Origin: Gammaproteobacteria bacterium
Lineage (GTDB): Bacteria; Pseudomonadota; Gammaproteobacteria; JAJPIJ01
Assembly (NCBI GenBank): GCA_022071965.1
Contig: JAJVIQ010000023.1
Coordinates: 1 to 64,000, forward strand
Direction: 5' to 3'
Length of the DNA: 64,000 nt
Shown here: positions 35,635 to 43,141 of the stretch, in pieces
Layout of the letters: each line of letters starts with the position of its first letter
How positions within the stretch are numbered: the stretch's first letter is position 1
Translations under genes and position numbers: made by a program
Notes under the pieces: generated by a model
Told to the model about the DNA's origin: nothing
The model's input: the letters and a program-made list of their open reading frames with translations, nothing else
Database searches by the model: none

Positions 35635-36327
35635 ATGAAACATCGTAGCTACGGGCGTGGCCCCGTGGGTGTGACCGCCTTGGCGTTGCTTGTCTCGCTG
35701 CACGCCTGCAGCGGCGGGCGGGCGGCGCGACGAGCGCCGCCCCCCGTGTCGGCAACCAACAATCTGACGGGAGGAACGGGCTTCCGGATTCAGCTTCCTG
35801 CCTTCGTCGAGCGCCCGCGTCCGGGCGATTTCTCCATATGCCACGGCAACACCTGCGCGGAGCGTGCCAGAATAAGCCTTTCTGATTCCGATTGGGATCA
35901 AGTCCGCGCGGTTCTGAAGCAACCGCCCCCCGACGCCAGCATGGAGCGGGTGAACATCGCCGCGGCCGTGGCCCTGCTCGAAAACCTGGTCGGACGGATG
36001 ACCGGAACCGATGTCGATCTGGGCAAGGATGACGGCATGGGTCGCCCAGGGCAACTCGATTGTATCGATGAGTCAGTCAACACAACGGTTTACCTTACCA
36101 TGCTGCAGAACGACGGTCTGCTGCGGTTCCACAGCGTGGGGGGGCAGGCCACCCGCGGACCGTTCACCGGACTGCTGACCCAGTGGCCACATTCCACGTC
36201 CGTCATGCGCGACACGGAGTCCGGCACCGAATACGCGGTGGATTCCTGGTTCCTGGCGAACGGCGAACCGCCCTTCATCGTGCCGATGTCGGAATGGTGG
36301 CGGGGCTGGCGCCCTCCGGGACTGTGA
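35635..36327 (+). CDS. predicted lipoprotein, unknown function
   Basis: A 230-residue protein with a type II signal peptide: hydrophobic TALALLVSLHAC, lipobox LHA-C around residue 25, followed by SGGR (no Asp at +2, so outer membrane expected). The mature part has paired Cys residues (FSICHGNTCAER and DCIDES) and a conserved-looking C-terminal region (GTEYAVDSWFLANGEPPFIVPMSEWWRGW). I do not recognise the family with certainty. It is divergent from the kinase gene. Confidence 0.65.
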   Translation: MKHRSYGRGPVGVTALALLVSLHACSGGRAARRAPPPVSATNNLTGGTGFRIQLPAFVERPRPGDFSICHGNTCAERARISLSDSDWDQVRAVLKQPPPDASMERVNIAAAVALLENLVGRMTGTDVDLGKDDGMGRPGQLDCIDESVNTTVYLTMLQNDGLLRFHSVGGQATRGPFTGLLTQWPHSTSVMRDTESGTEYAVDSWFLANGEPPFIVPMSEWWRGWRPPGL

Positions 36328-36438
36328 GCGGCCCCACCGGGTACACGATCGCGAGGTGTTCCGCACCCGTTTTTCCCGCCTGATGTGGCCCGTGCACCAG
36401 TTCGCGTTCGTGCGGATGACCGCGTTGGTGGCAGGCAC

Positions 36439-36444
36439 TAGAAT
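36439..36444 (+). promoter_or_regulatory. candidate -10 element (TAGAAT) before rsd
   Basis: TAGAAT lies 94 bases before the rsd start, in the only gap between the lipoprotein gene and rsd; the -35 region is poor. Confidence 0.3.
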
Positions 36445-36538
36445 TGCACAGCGTCTCGGGGAGTTCGCGGCCGAATGCGGCCAGCGGTGGGATACCGACC
36501 GGACCTGCCCCGGTGTCGACCTACAAGGACCAGATACC

Positions 36539-37036
36539 ATGAAAGAGAAGAACGAAGCCCTGCGCCGCCGCAAAGGTTCGCGCCAGATCATCGACAAGCT
36601 GATTGCGGAAAGGCAGCGCGTGCTGGTGTTGATGTGCGAAGTACTGGGCCTGAAGCCATTCACCGCCGACAAGCCGGTCAAGGACGTGCTCGGGGAATTC
36701 AACTCGGTGCTCGTCGACTACATCGCGGCCGGCCACTTCGGACTGTACCACCGCATCATCGAAGGCACGGAGCGCCGTCAGGCGGTCGTCGCCACCGCCA
36801 GCAAGGCGTACCCTCGCATCGCCGCCTCCACCGACGCTGCCGTGGACTTCAACGACAAGTATGGTGGCGAGTGGAACTTCCATTTCATGGACACGCTCGC
36901 CGATGACCTCTCGAAGCTCGGCGAGAAGCTGGCCACACGCATCGAACTCGAGGATCGCATCATCGCCGCGATGCTCGGCGAGCCCGTACTCAGGGAGTCC
37001 GCCCCCGCTCCGAAGATCCGCGCCCAGGCGAAATAG
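36539..37036 (+). CDS. rsd: Rsd/AlgQ family anti-sigma-70 regulator
   Basis: The 165-residue helical protein has the Rsd pattern: GSRQIIDKLIAERQRVLVLMCEVLGLKPF, then DVLGEFNSVLVDYIAAGHFGLYHRIIEG, and the C-terminal DDLSKLGEKLATRIELEDRIIAAML, matching E. coli Rsd and P. aeruginosa AlgQ in order and length. Family members bind region 4 of the housekeeping sigma factor in stationary phase. It stands alone between the lipoprotein gene and bioA. Confidence 0.85.
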   Translation: MKEKNEALRRRKGSRQIIDKLIAERQRVLVLMCEVLGLKPFTADKPVKDVLGEFNSVLVDYIAAGHFGLYHRIIEGTERRQAVVATASKAYPRIAASTDAAVDFNDKYGGEWNFHFMDTLADDLSKLGEKLATRIELEDRIIAAMLGEPVLRESAPAPKIRAQAK

Positions 37037-37156
37037 CCCGCATCATCGTCGCTTTCCCACCAGCCGCCCGGATCTTTCCGCAGGCGGTGTTTTCGCGTAC
37101 CCTCGGCAGCAACCCGGCAAGCCGCAAGCCGTCCCTTCCCCCGGCGCGTCTCTGAC

Positions 37157-38512
37157 ATGAGCTCCATCAATCAGCTGCTCGCGGACCGCGATCGCGCGGT
37201 GCTGTGGCATCCGTGCACGCAGATGCAGGACCACGAGTGGCTGCCGCTCGTGCCCATACGGCGCGGCGAGGGCGTCTGGCTGGAAGATCATGACGGGCGG
37301 CGCTACCTCGATGCCATCAGCTCGTGGTGGGTGAACCTGTTCGGTCACGCGAATCCGCGCATCGGCGCGGCGGTCACCGGGCAGGCACGACGCCTGGAGC
37401 ACGTGCTGCTCGCCGGATTCACGCACGAGCCTGCGATCGAGCTGGCCGAACGCCTCGTCGCGCTGGCGCCACCGGGACTCAGCCGCTGCTTCTACGCCGA
37501 CAGCGGGTCATCGGCGGTGGAAGTCGCCCTGAAGATGAGCTTTCACTACTGGCGAAACAGCGGCCGGCCTGCAAAGACGCGATTCATCTGCCTCGAGAAC
37601 GGCTATCACGGCGAAACCCTGGGCGCGCTGGCCGTCGGCGGCCTGCCCCTTTACAAGGAGGCATACGGGCCGCTGCTCATGCAGGCGCTGGTGGCGCCCT
37701 CACCGGACTGCTATCAGCGCGCGGACGGCGAGTCGTGGATGGATCATTCGCGCCGCAGCTTCGAGTCCATGGCGCGACTCATCGCCGAGCACGCGCATCA
37801 GACCTGCGCCGTCATCGTCGAGCCGCTGGTGCAGTGTGCGGGCAACATGCGCATGTACCACCCCGTCTACCTGCGCCTGCTGCGCGAGTATTGCGATCGG
37901 CACCAGGTCCACCTGATCGCCGATGAGGTCGCCGTCGGATTCGGCCGCACCGGCACGCTGTTCGCGTGCGAACAGGCCGGAGTCTCCCCGGACTTCCTCT
38001 GTCTCGGCAAGGGTCTGACCGGCGGCTACCTGCCGCTGTCCGCCGTGCTGACCACCGAGAACGTCTACTCGGCCTTCTACGACCGGTACACCTCCCTCAA
38101 GGCATTTCTGCATTCCCACAGCTACACCGGCAACCCGCTGGCCTGCGCCGCCGCGCTCGCGACGCTCGACATTTTCGAGGAGGAGCCGGTGATCGAACGC
38201 AACCGGGAGCTCGCCAGCCGCATGGGCGAGGCGGTCGCACACCTCGCCAACCACCCGCATGTGGCCGAGGTGCGCCAGACGGGCATGATCCTGGCCATCG
38301 AGATGGTCCGCGACAAGGCAAGCCGTACGCCATTCCCCTGGCAGGAACGGCGCGGACTGAAGGTCTACCGCCATGGGCTGGAGCGAGGCGCGCTGCTGCG
38401 CCCGTTGGGCAACGTCGTCTACTTCATGCCTCCGTATGTCATCGCTCCGGAGGAGATCGATTTCCTGGCATCGGTGGCCGGCGAAGGCATCGAAATCGCC
38501 GTGGCGGAGTGA
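37157..38512 (+). CDS. bioA: adenosylmethionine-8-amino-7-oxononanoate transaminase (BioA)
   Basis: A 451-residue class III PLP aminotransferase of biotin synthesis, making 7,8-diaminopelargonate with SAM as amino donor. BioA-specific LWHPCTQM near the start, SSWWVNLFGHANP, YADSGSSAVEVALKMS, the PLP-Asp region LIADEVAVGFGRTGTLFACE and the catalytic Lys in GKGLTGGYLPLSAVLTT are present. No other bio gene is in the window. rsmE follows after 4 bp. Confidence 0.95.
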   Translation: MSSINQLLADRDRAVLWHPCTQMQDHEWLPLVPIRRGEGVWLEDHDGRRYLDAISSWWVNLFGHANPRIGAAVTGQARRLEHVLLAGFTHEPAIELAERLVALAPPGLSRCFYADSGSSAVEVALKMSFHYWRNSGRPAKTRFICLENGYHGETLGALAVGGLPLYKEAYGPLLMQALVAPSPDCYQRADGESWMDHSRRSFESMARLIAEHAHQTCAVIVEPLVQCAGNMRMYHPVYLRLLREYCDRHQVHLIADEVAVGFGRTGTLFACEQAGVSPDFLCLGKGLTGGYLPLSAVLTTENVYSAFYDRYTSLKAFLHSHSYTGNPLACAAALATLDIFEEEPVIERNRELASRMGEAVAHLANHPHVAEVRQTGMILAIEMVRDKASRTPFPWQERRGLKVYRHGLERGALLRPLGNVVYFMPPYVIAPEEIDFLASVAGEGIEIAVAE

Positions 38513-38516
38513 AGGC

Positions 38517-39239
38517 ATGCGCACCCCCCGCGTCCACGTCGCCAGTCCTCCCGCGGCCGGCGCATCGATGACACTGGATGCGGAGGCGGCGCACCACGTG
38601 ACCACGGTCCTGCGTTTGCGCGCGGACGATCCGATCTGCCTGTTCCATGACGGAGTGGAGTGCCAGGGGCTGGTCGAGAGCGTCGGCAGGCGGGCCGTGA
38701 CCGTGCGGCTCGGTGACTGCCGGCCGGTCAGCCGCGAGTCGCCGCTCGCCATCACGCTGGCGCAGGGCATCTCGCGCGGCGAGCGCATGGACTACACCAT
38801 CCAGAAGGCCGTTGAACTGGGTGTCGCCGCCATCGCTCCGCTCGTCACCGAACGGACCACCGTGAAGCTGGACGGTGTCCGCGCCGCAAGGCGGGCGGAG
38901 CACTGGCACCGTGTGATCGTCAACGCCTGCGAACAATGCGGACGCAACCGGCTGCCGGAACTGTTGCCGGTCACGGAACTGCACGACTGGCTGGTGCCGC
39001 CGCGCGAGGGCGCGAAGTTGCTGTTGCGCGGCGACGCCGAGCTTCCCTGGTCGGCGATCCAGCCGGAATCCCGGGTGACCCTGCTCATCGGCCCGGAGGG
39101 CGGACTGGCGCCGACAGAGGCGGCCCTCGCGGAGGCGGCCGGCTACACCGCCGTGCGCATGGGCCCGCGCATACTTCGTACCGAGACCGCGGCCCTGGCC
39201 GCCATCGCCGCCCTGCAGTCCGGCCACGGCGACTGGTAG
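38517..39239 (+). CDS. rsmE: 16S rRNA m3U1498 methyltransferase RsmE
   Basis: A 240-residue SPOUT methyltransferase with an N-terminal PUA-like domain (AAHHVTTVLRLRADDPICLFHDG) and the knotted SAM site LLIGPEGGLAPTEAALAEAAGYTAVRMGPRILRTETA split across 190-230. It methylates the 30S decoding region. It follows bioA by four bases and is likely translated from the same message. Confidence 0.95.
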   Translation: MRTPRVHVASPPAAGASMTLDAEAAHHVTTVLRLRADDPICLFHDGVECQGLVESVGRRAVTVRLGDCRPVSRESPLAITLAQGISRGERMDYTIQKAVELGVAAIAPLVTERTTVKLDGVRAARRAEHWHRVIVNACEQCGRNRLPELLPVTELHDWLVPPREGAKLLLRGDAELPWSAIQPESRVTLLIGPEGGLAPTEAALAEAAGYTAVRMGPRILRTETAALAAIAALQSGHGDW

Positions 39240-39275
39240 CCAGGGGTGCCACGCCGCCGATCGGGGTCCTTGGTG

Positions 39276-39281
39276 TAGAAT
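39276..39281 (+). promoter_or_regulatory. candidate -10 element (TAGAAT) of gshA
   Basis: TAGAAT ends nine bases before the gshA ATG. As with the kinase and lipoprotein genes, a start at the usual distance would leave almost no leader. Confidence 0.35.
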
Positions 39282-39290
39282 CCGCTGACC

Positions 39291-40580
39291 ATGGCCGCCC
39301 AGATCAGCCCGGTCCCCAACCTGACGACCGCCTCGAGCCGCCCGCTCGACAACATTGAGCGGCACCTGCTCGATCACCAGTCCTCGATCGAGACCTGGTT
39401 CCGCGGCCAATGGCGCCACACGCCGGCGCCGTTCTATGCGTCGGTCGATCTGCGCCACGCCGGCTACAAGATCGCGCCCGTGGACACCAACCTGTTTCCG
39501 GCGGGGTTCAACAATCTCAACCCCGTCTTCATGCCGCTTTGCATACAGGCCGTGCAGGGCGCGGTGGAGCGCTTCGAAGGCGATGTCAGCCGCATCGCCA
39601 TCGTCCCGGAGAGCCACACCCGCAACCTCTTCTATCTCGAGAGCCTCGCGGTGCTGCGCACCATCACCGAGAAGGCCGGGTTCGAGGTACGCATCGGCTC
39701 GCTCATCCCGGATCTGCGTGAACCGATGACGGTGGACCTGCCCTCGGGCCGCAGCGTCTTGCTCGAACCACTGCGGCGCGCGGGCAATCGCGTGCACATC
39801 GGGGATTTCACGCCGGATCTGATACTGCTCAACAACGACCTCTCCGGCGGGCAGCCCGAGATCCTGCAGGAGATCGCGCAACCGATGGTGCCGCCGGCGG
39901 CGCTGGGATGGTCATCGCGCCTCAAGTCCTCGCACTTCCGCCATTACAAGGCCGTGGCCGAGGAATTCAGCCGCTGCGTCGAGCTCGATCCGTGGTGTTT
40001 CGATCCGCTGTTCCGGAACTGCGGCGAGGTGAATTTCATGGAGGGCAGCGGCATGAACTGCCTGCGCCGGAACACGGGCGAGCTGCTCGAGGCGATCCGG
40101 CAGAAATATGCCGCCTATGGCATCACCTGCAAGCCGTTCGTGATCGTCAAGGCCGATTCCGGGACCTACGGCATGGGCGTGATGACAGTCTTCGACCCGG
40201 AGGAGGTCATGAGCCTGAGCCGCAAGGAACGCACGCGGATGTCGACCTCCAAGGGGGGCATGGCCATACGCAACGTGATTGTGCAGGAAGGCGTCTACAC
40301 GCACGAGACCTGGGGCACGCCGCCCGCCGTGGCGGAACCCGTCGTCTACATGATCGATCGGCACGTCGTCGGCGGCTTCTATCGGGTGCACACGGAACGA
40401 TCCGCGGTGGAGAATCTCAACGCCCCGGGCATGCGATTCGAACCGCTCGCATTCGCGGAGTGCTGCATCTCCCCGGATCGCAGGCTCGGACCTGACGCAC
40501 ATCCGAATCGCTTCTATGCCTACGGCGTGGTCGCGCGCCTGGCGCTGGTCGCCGCCGCGCGCGAGATGGCCGCGGTTTGA
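39291..40580 (+). CDS. gshA: glutamate-cysteine ligase GshA (Thiobacillus/Nitrosomonas type)
   Basis: The 429-residue protein belongs to the small, E. coli-unlike GshA family of some proteobacteria: YASVDLRHAGYKIAPVDTNLFPAGFNNLN near the start, RIAIVPESHTRNLFYLESL, DLILLNNDLSGG, KADSGTYGMGVMTV and the C-terminal DRHVVGGFYRVHTERS. It makes gamma-glutamylcysteine, the first step of glutathione synthesis. gshB is not in the window. This enzyme type favours a gamma- or betaproteobacterium related to chemolithotrophs. Confidence 0.93.
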   Translation: MAAQISPVPNLTTASSRPLDNIERHLLDHQSSIETWFRGQWRHTPAPFYASVDLRHAGYKIAPVDTNLFPAGFNNLNPVFMPLCIQAVQGAVERFEGDVSRIAIVPESHTRNLFYLESLAVLRTITEKAGFEVRIGSLIPDLREPMTVDLPSGRSVLLEPLRRAGNRVHIGDFTPDLILLNNDLSGGQPEILQEIAQPMVPPAALGWSSRLKSSHFRHYKAVAEEFSRCVELDPWCFDPLFRNCGEVNFMEGSGMNCLRRNTGELLEAIRQKYAAYGITCKPFVIVKADSGTYGMGVMTVFDPEEVMSLSRKERTRMSTSKGGMAIRNVIVQEGVYTHETWGTPPAVAEPVVYMIDRHVVGGFYRVHTERSAVENLNAPGMRFEPLAFAECCISPDRRLGPDAHPNRFYAYGVVARLALVAAAREMAAV

Positions 40581-40714
40581 GCGCGGAATTGCCGGTCGGC
40601 GTACCGGCGCATCGCTTCCCCGCGACCCGCTCTTCCAAGTCTCTGCGGGCCGGCCGTACACTTCCGCGCTGTCGCGGCCTGCGGGCTGTCACTTCCATGC
40701 GAAAGGAGTTCACG

Positions 40715-40984
40715 ATGCCGTCGCGCAAGATTCTCGCACTCTGCCTGACCCTGGTCGCGCCGTTGGCCGCCGCGGAGGGGCGTTACCAGGCCGTACCCAT
40801 CTACAACCCCTCGGACGGGTCGAGCAAGATCTTCATCCTCGACACGCAGAACGGCCAGATGTGGACCTGGATGGAGGTCGGCGCCTCATCGAGCGGGGCC
40901 GCGGGCCGCTTCCTCATCTACCAGGGCCAGGTGCGCCCGGGCAAGCGCATGGGCGAGATCGTCGACGAAGCCGGCAGCCGCTGA
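40715..40984 (+). CDS. small exported protein, unknown function
   Basis: An 89-residue protein with a clear signal peptide (RKILALCLTLVAPLAAAEG, cut near residue 19), then a short beta-rich domain (YQAVPIYNPSDGSSKIFILDTQNGQMWTW is the recognisable part, 23-50). The ILDTQNGQMWTW stretch resembles repeats in periplasmic beta proteins. ATG 40715 has the ribosome binding site AAAGGAG; an ATG 18 bases upstream is less likely. Confidence 0.65.
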   Translation: MPSRKILALCLTLVAPLAAAEGRYQAVPIYNPSDGSSKIFILDTQNGQMWTWMEVGASSSGAAGRFLIYQGQVRPGKRMGEIVDEAGSR

Positions 40985-41017
40985 TCCGGCACTGGGTACG
41001 CCGGGCTTCACGCCGCG

Positions 41018-41947
41018 CTATCGCGCCAGCCAGTGCCCGTGGATCCACTCCGCGCAGCGTGACGCCTCGTCCAGGGGCGTGCGCGCCGGGTGCAGTTTCC
41101 GATCGACACGCCATTGCGAGTATCGCCGGACATCGCCCCGCTCGATGAGCGGCGCGAGACCCCGGTCTACCCGCGACCGCCCGCGCGCCGGCAGTTCCAG
41201 CAGGCCGACCGCGGCGCCCGCCGTCAACGCCTCGTAGAGCATGGATACGCTGTCCTGGGTGACCCACACGGTGGCGGCCCGCGAGAGGGTCTCGCGCAAC
41301 CAGTCCCCCGCGACGTCCTCATGGTGTGTGAACTCCGCGTTGCGGAGCCTCAGCGCGCGCAGTGCCTCCTGCATGGTGGCTGGCGTGCGCCGCGAGTCGG
41401 CGATCTGCCAGGCAATCGCCGGGCACCGGCCCACCACGTCGGTGAGTTGTCGCAGCACCCCGGCATCGTTCCATCGATAGTGTGGGGATTCTCCGCCGAT
41501 GAGTATGAGGCCGCGTCCTGCATCGGGCGTCATCGAGCGCACCACGCGATTCAAGGCTCCCCGCGTGAGGATCACGCCGTCACCGGGCGGGAGCGCGTCG
41601 TGCTCCGGGATGACGCAGAGATTGAACCATCGGCGCGGCAGGCTGGGTTTCATCAGCACGACGACCCGGCCGCCGCAGGCGCGCCGCGCGGCCAGCATGG
41701 GCCAGTGCGTGGCACGGCCAGCTCCGATCAGCAGCGTCGGTCGTGGCAACGCCGCGCCCGGCGCGTAACGTTTCGTCAGCAGGGCGCGGACCAGCGCTCC
41801 GCCGGACGGCACCCCCAGGGTGTACAGCTGCAAGGCCACGCGACGCGCGAGCGCGTCGGCCAGGCCCAGCGATTGATTGTCGTGACCTTGCCGGCCGTCG
41901 CTGAAACGCCAGAGGACGACGGGCGATGCGGGACTGCTATTCGACAA
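41018..41947 (-). CDS. ELM1/GtrOC1 family protein
   Basis: A 309-residue protein of the family named after plant mitochondrial fission factor ELM1: WRFSDGRQGHDNQSLGLADAL near the start, LLIGAGRATHWPMLAARRACGGRVVVLMKPSLP, and TQDSVSMLYEALTAGAAVGLLELP. The fold is that of GT-B glycosyltransferases, and the bacterial role is unknown, perhaps in envelope glycan synthesis. It is downstream of, and overlaps by 11 bases, the zinc-finger gene. Confidence 0.85.
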   Translation of the reverse strand: MSNSSPASPVVLWRFSDGRQGHDNQSLGLADALARRVALQLYTLGVPSGGALVRALLTKRYAPGAALPRPTLLIGAGRATHWPMLAARRACGGRVVVLMKPSLPRRWFNLCVIPEHDALPPGDGVILTRGALNRVVRSMTPDAGRGLILIGGESPHYRWNDAGVLRQLTDVVGRCPAIAWQIADSRRTPATMQEALRALRLRNAEFTHHEDVAGDWLRETLSRAATVWVTQDSVSMLYEALTAGAAVGLLELPARGRSRVDRGLAPLIERGDVRRYSQWRVDRKLHPARTPLDEASRCAEWIHGHWLAR

Positions 41948-42134
41948 GCCGGTACTCGGTGCCGCAATAAGGGCACTTGGCCTTGCCGGTCTCCTCGATC
42001 GGCAGAAACACGCGCGGGTGGGAATTCCACAGCGAGGTGCCGGCCGTCGGGCAGTGCAGGGGCAGATCCTTGCGTGTCACCTCCTGGACGGTTTGCGCGT
42101 TGGGCAGCGCCGTAGCGGATGCCTGCTTCGCCAT
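41937..42134 (-). CDS. small zinc-finger (CHCC) protein
   Basis: A 65-residue protein with one zinc site, LHCPTAGTSLWNSHPRVFLP then KCPYCGTEYRLVE, i.e. Cys, His and a CxxC pair, the pattern of zf-CHCC proteins related to the NDUFS6 subunit of complex I. Such proteins are very common in proteobacteria before glycan or ilvE genes. It overlaps the ELM1-like gene, and ilvE lies upstream on the same strand. Confidence 0.85.
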   Translation of the reverse strand: MAKQASATALPNAQTVQEVTRKDLPLHCPTAGTSLWNSHPRVFLPIEETGKAKCPYCGTEYRLVE

Positions 42135-42220
42135 ATCATTTTCCCCCTTCGCTGGCGGGCATGCGGCATGCCCGGTGGTCAATCGCATACTGCTTCCCGT
42201 GCCGCTCCGGCGGCTCCGTG

Positions 42221-43141
42221 CTAGGCATAGGTCAGCCAGGATTGCCGATCCGCACTCCGGCCGTGCACCACGTCGAAGTACAGCGCCTGCAGCCTGGCGG
42301 TGATCGGTCCGCGCGTGCCGCTGCCGATGCGCCGCCCGTCGAGCTCGCGTATCGGAGTCACCTCCGCGGCGGTACCGGTGAAGAATGCCTCGTCGGCGAT
42401 ATACACTTCGTCGCGCGTGATGCGGCGCTCCTTGACCGTGAGGCCTGTATCGGCGGCCAGCCTCATGATCGTCTCGCGCGTGATGCCTTCCAGCGCCGAG
42501 GTCGCGTCAGGCGTCCGCAGCTCGCCGTTTCGAACGATGAAAATGTTCTCGCCGCTGCCTTCGGACACGTAGCCCTCCGTATCGAGCAACAACGCCTCGT
42601 CGTAGCCGCATTCGATCGCCTCGCGCAGCGCCAGCATGGAGTTCATGTAATTGCCGTTGGCTTTCGCCTTGCACATGGTGATGTTGGCGTGGTGGCGCGT
42701 GTAGGAGGAGGTGCGGATGCGTATGCCCTGCTGCATGCCGTCCTCGCCCAGATAGGAGCCCCACGACCACGCGGCGACCATCACGTGCGTCCTGAGGTTG
42801 TCGGCGCGCAGACCCATGCCTTCGGACCCGAGGAAACACATCGGGCGGATGTAGGCGGACTCGAGCTTGTTCTCCCGCACCGCCGCCCGGCACGCCTCGG
42901 TGATCTGCGCCTGATCGTAGGGCATCTCCATGCGCAGGATGTGGGCGGAATTGAACAGGCGCTGCACATGCTCGGGCAGGCGGAAGATGGCCGCTCCGCG
43001 CTCGGTCCTGTAGGCGCGTATGCCCTCGAAGACCCCCAACCCATAGTGCAGCGTATGCGTCAGCACATGCGTCTTGGCCTCGCGCCACGGCACCTGTTTG
43101 CCGTCGAGCCAGATCACGCCGTCACGATCATCCATCCCCAT
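42221..43141 (-). CDS. ilvE: branched-chain amino acid aminotransferase IlvE
   Basis: A 306-residue class IV PLP aminotransferase: DRDGVIWLDGKQVPW, the HTLHYGLGVFEGIRAY signature, KANGNYMNSMLAL with the catalytic Lys, and the late VYIADEAFFTGTAAEVTPI. It interconverts Ile/Leu/Val and their keto acids. ATG 43141 fits the family start; ATG 43135 is two codons on. The start lies inside the end of glnE (14-bp overlap), so glnE and ilvE are translationally coupled. Confidence 0.95.
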   Translation of the reverse strand: MGMDDRDGVIWLDGKQVPWREAKTHVLTHTLHYGLGVFEGIRAYRTERGAAIFRLPEHVQRLFNSAHILRMEMPYDQAQITEACRAAVRENKLESAYIRPMCFLGSEGMGLRADNLRTHVMVAAWSWGSYLGEDGMQQGIRIRTSSYTRHHANITMCKAKANGNYMNSMLALREAIECGYDEALLLDTEGYVSEGSGENIFIVRNGELRTPDATSALEGITRETIMRLAADTGLTVKERRITRDEVYIADEAFFTGTAAEVTPIRELDGRRIGSGTRGPITARLQALYFDVVHGRSADRQSWLTYA

